A stretch of 64,000 nucleotides of DNA from Mucilaginibacter geliditolerans (lineage in GTDB: Bacteria; Bacteroidota; Bacteroidia; Sphingobacteriales; Sphingobacteriaceae), in contig NZ_JACHBY010000005.1 in NCBI RefSeq assembly GCF_014200495.1, forward strand, positions 124,001 to 188,000, written 5' to 3'. Each line of letters opens with the position of its first letter. Within the stretch, counting starts at the first letter, position 1. Position numbers and translations under genes: made by a program. Shown one piece after another: positions 62,001 through 64,000 of the stretch. The notes beneath the pieces are model-generated. The model did no database searches, had not been told where the DNA came from, and saw nothing but the letters and a program-made list of their open reading frames with translations.

Positions 62001-62369
62001 GTGGCGCGTGTAACATCTGCTAAAACTACTATAGTTATAACTGATGCCGGGAGTGATTTTACATTCCCGGCCGAGGTTAATGGTGTGCAGCCATCAGAAA
62101 TTGAGTTCGATGCAAGTAATGTTGAAAGCGGGGTTACTTACCAATGGCAGATCACCCCTGAGAATAAACAATTAAAGGCTAAAGATTCAACTACAGATTC
62201 AAAATTCCTGGCGATACTAAGTCCGCAGGTGCAAAATGAGAACCCCGACGGCGTTTCAGTAACACTTACAATAGCAAATGGTGCTTGTAAAAGTGCTACC
62301 ACTAAAACCTTTAAATTCACTATTAATGATAGCCAAAGTGGCGTTACTGTAACCCAACTAGGTAGCTAA
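59007..62369 (+). CDS. Large eCIS-operon protein with Ig/PKD-like C-terminal domains (1120 aa)
   Basis: A 1120-aa protein between the second wedge gene and the tape-measure gene (3-bp gaps on both sides). The N terminus NEYIFFEADQVLTNDHLNESFNYLDHQARWTRNKLIGIGIACGLEIVIHSNGIEITKGCGVTSQGYLIV looks like a conserved tail/baseplate attachment domain. The middle (about 220-870) is mostly helical. After a Cys/Pro linker (CCSDCPPVAYIMPEPRPLKTVKPIKPVEQP) come two beta-sandwich-like modules, about 940-1010 (Ig-like; AGPFCSNDSSTAQLSGTPTGGTFGD) and 1010-1115 (PKD-like; VESGVTYQWQITPENK). Such modules usually mediate adhesion, so it may be the fibre or target-binding part. I do not recognise an established family name. 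Confidence 0.75.
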   Translation: MINSNEYIFFEADQVLTNDHLNESFNYLDHQARWTRNKLIGIGIACGLEIVIHSNGIEITKGCGVTSQGYLIVQPKEKYTWYMNYSQIAIPADLPFKHGTDLPFYEGYGTSGTQIYLLLTDDQQKALEPAKKASAVVINTTNGFLDDYAVALFLEAKETDLKNCDMLDCNNMGEKMVFTVRPLLVPTADLLTLRNGLPDKITLTKNDYQINLKRYNVPYKPLKTSIEVLEAFYAIVDNAVLTELSDALNYLYDEYGALLKLNTNPFVFLLAELKLMRERIFKEVPYFIEYFYDFIDDLIKGYYELSEKVAGLSECCPDVNLFPLHLILGSASQSTDAFLKDPYRDYFIYSGLFSKMDGDAAEATLLFKRIIVMLREFAIQTEKTIIITPSQYEWPPLSARAIPYYYFKTGVYAKPFNTEEINKVLKLTGKGGTELYKYWNYEKTLKKEETLNLSYHANSYTSKKPVVDPLLYDIEKYNFFRIEGHIGQNYRIALERILLQRAEYNLPFDVVAVSADQLRLSAPLPECSMQDLDTAYKLIIGDAACKIHTLFCYISSQPFRSGYDEAGNDGTVIVDKAQETTAHPEIDQGVYTLNNGSFSSYKVRGALEFETPITISATYKRGDFLRKNCPPAESTLGWTYLRSLDSKGEFRNPLQSSLVRAKDNQLLVAEYHFFQFIEFVEDLMFVLYTHTLAEINIELLVRIYREYLEMAVIVIRLLLEAADEDADNSTTDAAGNTTDYVSFDESGELILLNDELSLLLSMCVDERIDVLKREYMLRLRNYQQQLTFFNYYKKHPGLEHKAGVPKGGTFVLVYDGESRELREPVNAVGITVERGSAEVLGTTTGEPVATPSPYSTELTKMIMKFVEDCKDAPPKTKTPIITALNPPVIGTRRGLTEGAVIADFYIPYLCCSDCPPVAYIMPEPRPLKTVKPIKPVEQPTINAAGPFCSNDSSTAQLSGTPTGGTFGDSTGAAITGINSDGSFVPANLAAGSYDIYYTVARVTSAKTTIVITDAGSDFTFPAEVNGVQPSEIEFDASNVESGVTYQWQITPENKQLKAKDSTTDSKFLAILSPQVQNENPDGVSVTLTIANGACKSATTKTFKFTINDSQSGVTVTQLGS

Positions 62370-62372
62370 AAA

Positions 62373-64000
62373 ATGTTAAGGCACATCATCCACCGGCAAA
62401 AAATTATACTTAATCTCTCAAATAGGGAGTATGCAGGTGCTTTGCAGGCAAGTGTAAGCAACCTGATGCAGCATGATTTAAAGGTTGGTATTGATGCCGT
62501 TTTTAATAATGCTTTTCCCGAAGATAAAATTATACGCATTGATAAGTTGCAGCTTAACCTTGGCACCATAAACCAGCAGAACTTTGAGAACGAGTTTAAA
62601 GCGCAATTGCTGAGCGAACTGGCCAAAGGCTTATCGGAGCAAAAAGATAATTTAAGCTATGCCGATAGTGCCGAGGAGTTAAGTAAGGAGCAATCGTTGA
62701 TAAATGCCCTCATTTATTTTTTAGAGAAAGGTTATTTACCCTGGTACCAGGCAGCAACAACTACTATGGATGATTGGGAAACGGAGATCCTGAACAATTT
62801 CACAGCCCGCGAATACCAGCAGTTTTTTGATAGAATATTGCTAAAACACCATGCGAATGAGGCGATCATGCAGCGCCTGATTTTACAGTTCTCCGATAAG
62901 TTTTTAGGGGCATTGTTATCCGGCGCGATGCCAGAATTCGGCGTTTCATGGGAGCTGATCTATAACGATCTGGCGCTGATTGTACATAGCTTCAGTAGGC
63001 AAACAACAACTGTAGTACGCCACAAAATATGGCAGTATATTTTACAGGCTTTGCCCGATAAAAAGGGGAATGAGCTTAGTTACTATATTTTAGAACAGAG
63101 CGCAGTTTACTTTGGCATTAATAGCACTGTTATCAGCAATAAAAAACAGGATGAAATATTGGAAGGTCTGAAAACCGATATTATATACGCTGATTTTAAA
63201 AAACTGATCGTTTGTTTAAAACAAGAGATTAAGAAAGATCGGGGTGAAAAAAATGGAAAACCCGGTAAAAACACCAAGGCTTTTAGTGAAGAGCAAGGTA
63301 TAACAGATGAGGATAAAATTGCTGCTGATGGAAACATCGCCCTGGTTGATGAAGATATCGCTTTAGGAAATGACGGTACTATCCCGGATAATGAAACCGC
63401 TGCAATAAATGACCCGGGTATTGAAAATGAGGAACAAGCATCTGCAAAAAAGGAGAAGCCAAAAACAACGAAACGTAAAAGGGATGCACAGGTAATCGCC
63501 GGGGATGTAATATTTGTAAATAGCAGCGGGATAGTAATATTACACCCATTTTTAAAACCATATTTTGAGGGCCTGGAACTTTTTGCTGAAAAGAAATTTG
63601 TAAGCGACGAAGCCCGTCAGCGCGCAGTATTGCTGCTGCATTACCTGGCTACGGGCGAAACAAAGGTTGCCGAATTTAACCTCACGCTTCAAAAGGTAAT
63701 GTGCGGTTATCCGCTGGACGATACGCTGCCGGATGAGTTGTTGTTAACAGAAAAAGAGATCACCGAATCGGATAATTTATTATCCGCTGTAACTAATTAT
63801 TGGGTACCTTTAAATAACACATCTATACAAGGCTTACGCAACTCTTTTTTGCAGCGTGAAGGTAAGCTGGAACTAAGGGAGAACGGTTGGCTGCTCACCA
63901 TTGAGCAAAAGACACTGGATATATTACTGGGCAAACTGCCCTGGGGAATTTCAACCATCCGCCTGCCATGGATGGAACAGTTATTAAACGTGGATTGGTA
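62373..64000 (+). CDS. eCIS tape-measure protein (Pvc14-like), cut by window end
   Basis: The frame is open from ATG at 62373 to the last base (542 codons). MLRHIIHRQKIILNLSNREYAGALQASVSNLMQHDLKVGIDAVFNNAFPEDKIIRIDKLQLNLGTINQQNFENEFKAQLLSELAKGLSE is the conserved N terminus of CIS tape-measure proteins (CIS_TMP), and the internal SSGIVILHPFLKPYFEGLELF...RQRAVLLLHYLATGE repeat is diagnostic. A Glu/Asp/Lys-rich linker (about residues 290-370) separates the two parts. It sets tube length and fills the lumen; the C terminus and next genes (expected AAA+ ATPase, effectors) lie outside the window. Confidence 0.93.
   Translation, partial: MLRHIIHRQKIILNLSNREYAGALQASVSNLMQHDLKVGIDAVFNNAFPEDKIIRIDKLQLNLGTINQQNFENEFKAQLLSELAKGLSEQKDNLSYADSAEELSKEQSLINALIYFLEKGYLPWYQAATTTMDDWETEILNNFTAREYQQFFDRILLKHHANEAIMQRLILQFSDKFLGALLSGAMPEFGVSWELIYNDLALIVHSFSRQTTTVVRHKIWQYILQALPDKKGNELSYYILEQSAVYFGINSTVISNKKQDEILEGLKTDIIYADFKKLIVCLKQEIKKDRGEKNGKPGKNTKAFSEEQGITDEDKIAADGNIALVDEDIALGNDGTIPDNETAAINDPGIENEEQASAKKEKPKTTKRKRDAQVIAGDVIFVNSSGIVILHPFLKPYFEGLELFAEKKFVSDEARQRAVLLLHYLATGETKVAEFNLTLQKVMCGYPLDDTLPDELLLTEKEITESDNLLSAVTNYWVPLNNTSIQGLRNSFLQREGKLELRENGWLLTIEQKTLDILLGKLPWGISTIRLPWMEQLLNVDW

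Noticed and set aside
44170..64000. Contractile prophage
   Set aside because: Sheath, tube, gp25 and spike also occur in phages, but there is no integrase, terminase, portal, capsid, holin or lysis gene, and the DUF4255, DUF5908 and CIS_TMP families are eCIS markers.
44170..64000. Type VI secretion system
   Set aside because: No membrane complex, TssK, ClpV or split TssB/TssC sheath genes are present; the tube proteins are gp19-like, and a LysM/cap set of eCIS type is present.

Overview
The window is from a member of the Bacteroidota, most likely Sphingobacteriaceae (Mucilaginibacter/Pedobacter-like). This rests on a SusC/SusD pair, a GLPGLI-family protein, an outer-membrane beta-barrel protein with an N-terminal carboxypeptidase-regulatory domain, a DUF2723 protein, several AraC regulators, a TTTG/TAnnTTTG promoter, moderate-to-low GC and intergenic hairpin repeats. 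No rRNA, tRNA, CRISPR array, insertion sequence or phage integration module was seen. Genus assignment is inference.

Positions 1-13 kb hold housekeeping and envelope genes: a 5'-truncated DUF4142 gene, a Gfo/Idh/MocA oxidoreductase, a thioredoxin-like lipoprotein, the three-gene transglutaminase / alpha-E / circularly permuted ATP-grasp cluster (minus strand, every gap occupied by a different inverted repeat), a large DUF2723 membrane protein, and an outer-membrane beta-barrel protein followed by a GLPGLI protein. At 13.0 kb is a MarR-GNAT fusion regulator with a clear promoter and a palindrome at its expected transcription start.

Positions 14.1-28.2 kb form a polysaccharide utilization locus: a one-piece periplasmic-sensor/DNA-binding regulator, SusC, SusD, a LamG-type surface lipoprotein, two tandem glycoamylase-family (GH144-type) enzymes and a GH3 beta-glucosidase. 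The enzyme combination points to beta-1,2-glucan (sophoro-oligosaccharides) as substrate. Positions 28.3-41.4 kb are a mixed regulator/transport/enzyme region: three transcription factors, two MFS exporters, an HD hydrolase, DUF302, a metallophosphoesterase, an acyltransferase, a GNAT-aminotransferase pair and a HAD phosphatase. A FadR-type regulator and its adjacent MFS gene share the same 11-bp palindrome in front of each.

Positions 41.4-42.7 kb contain two adjacent minus-strand envelope genes, each broken by one in-frame stop codon where a Trp codon would be expected.

From 44.17 kb to the window end is the most notable system: a tightly packed, more than 19.8-kb, one-direction operon for an extracellular contractile injection system (eCIS, PVC/Afp-like). 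It has a DUF4255 cap protein, an unrecognised 394-aa protein, one sheath, two tube proteins, a DUF5908 mini-protein (56 aa), a LysM tube-baseplate protein, a VgrG-like spike, PAAR tip, gp25, two giant baseplate proteins, a 1120-aa protein with Ig/PKD-like C-terminal domains, and the start of the tape-measure protein, cut by the window edge. The AAA+ ATPase and any effectors would have to lie downstream. A divergent AraC-type gene sits immediately before it.
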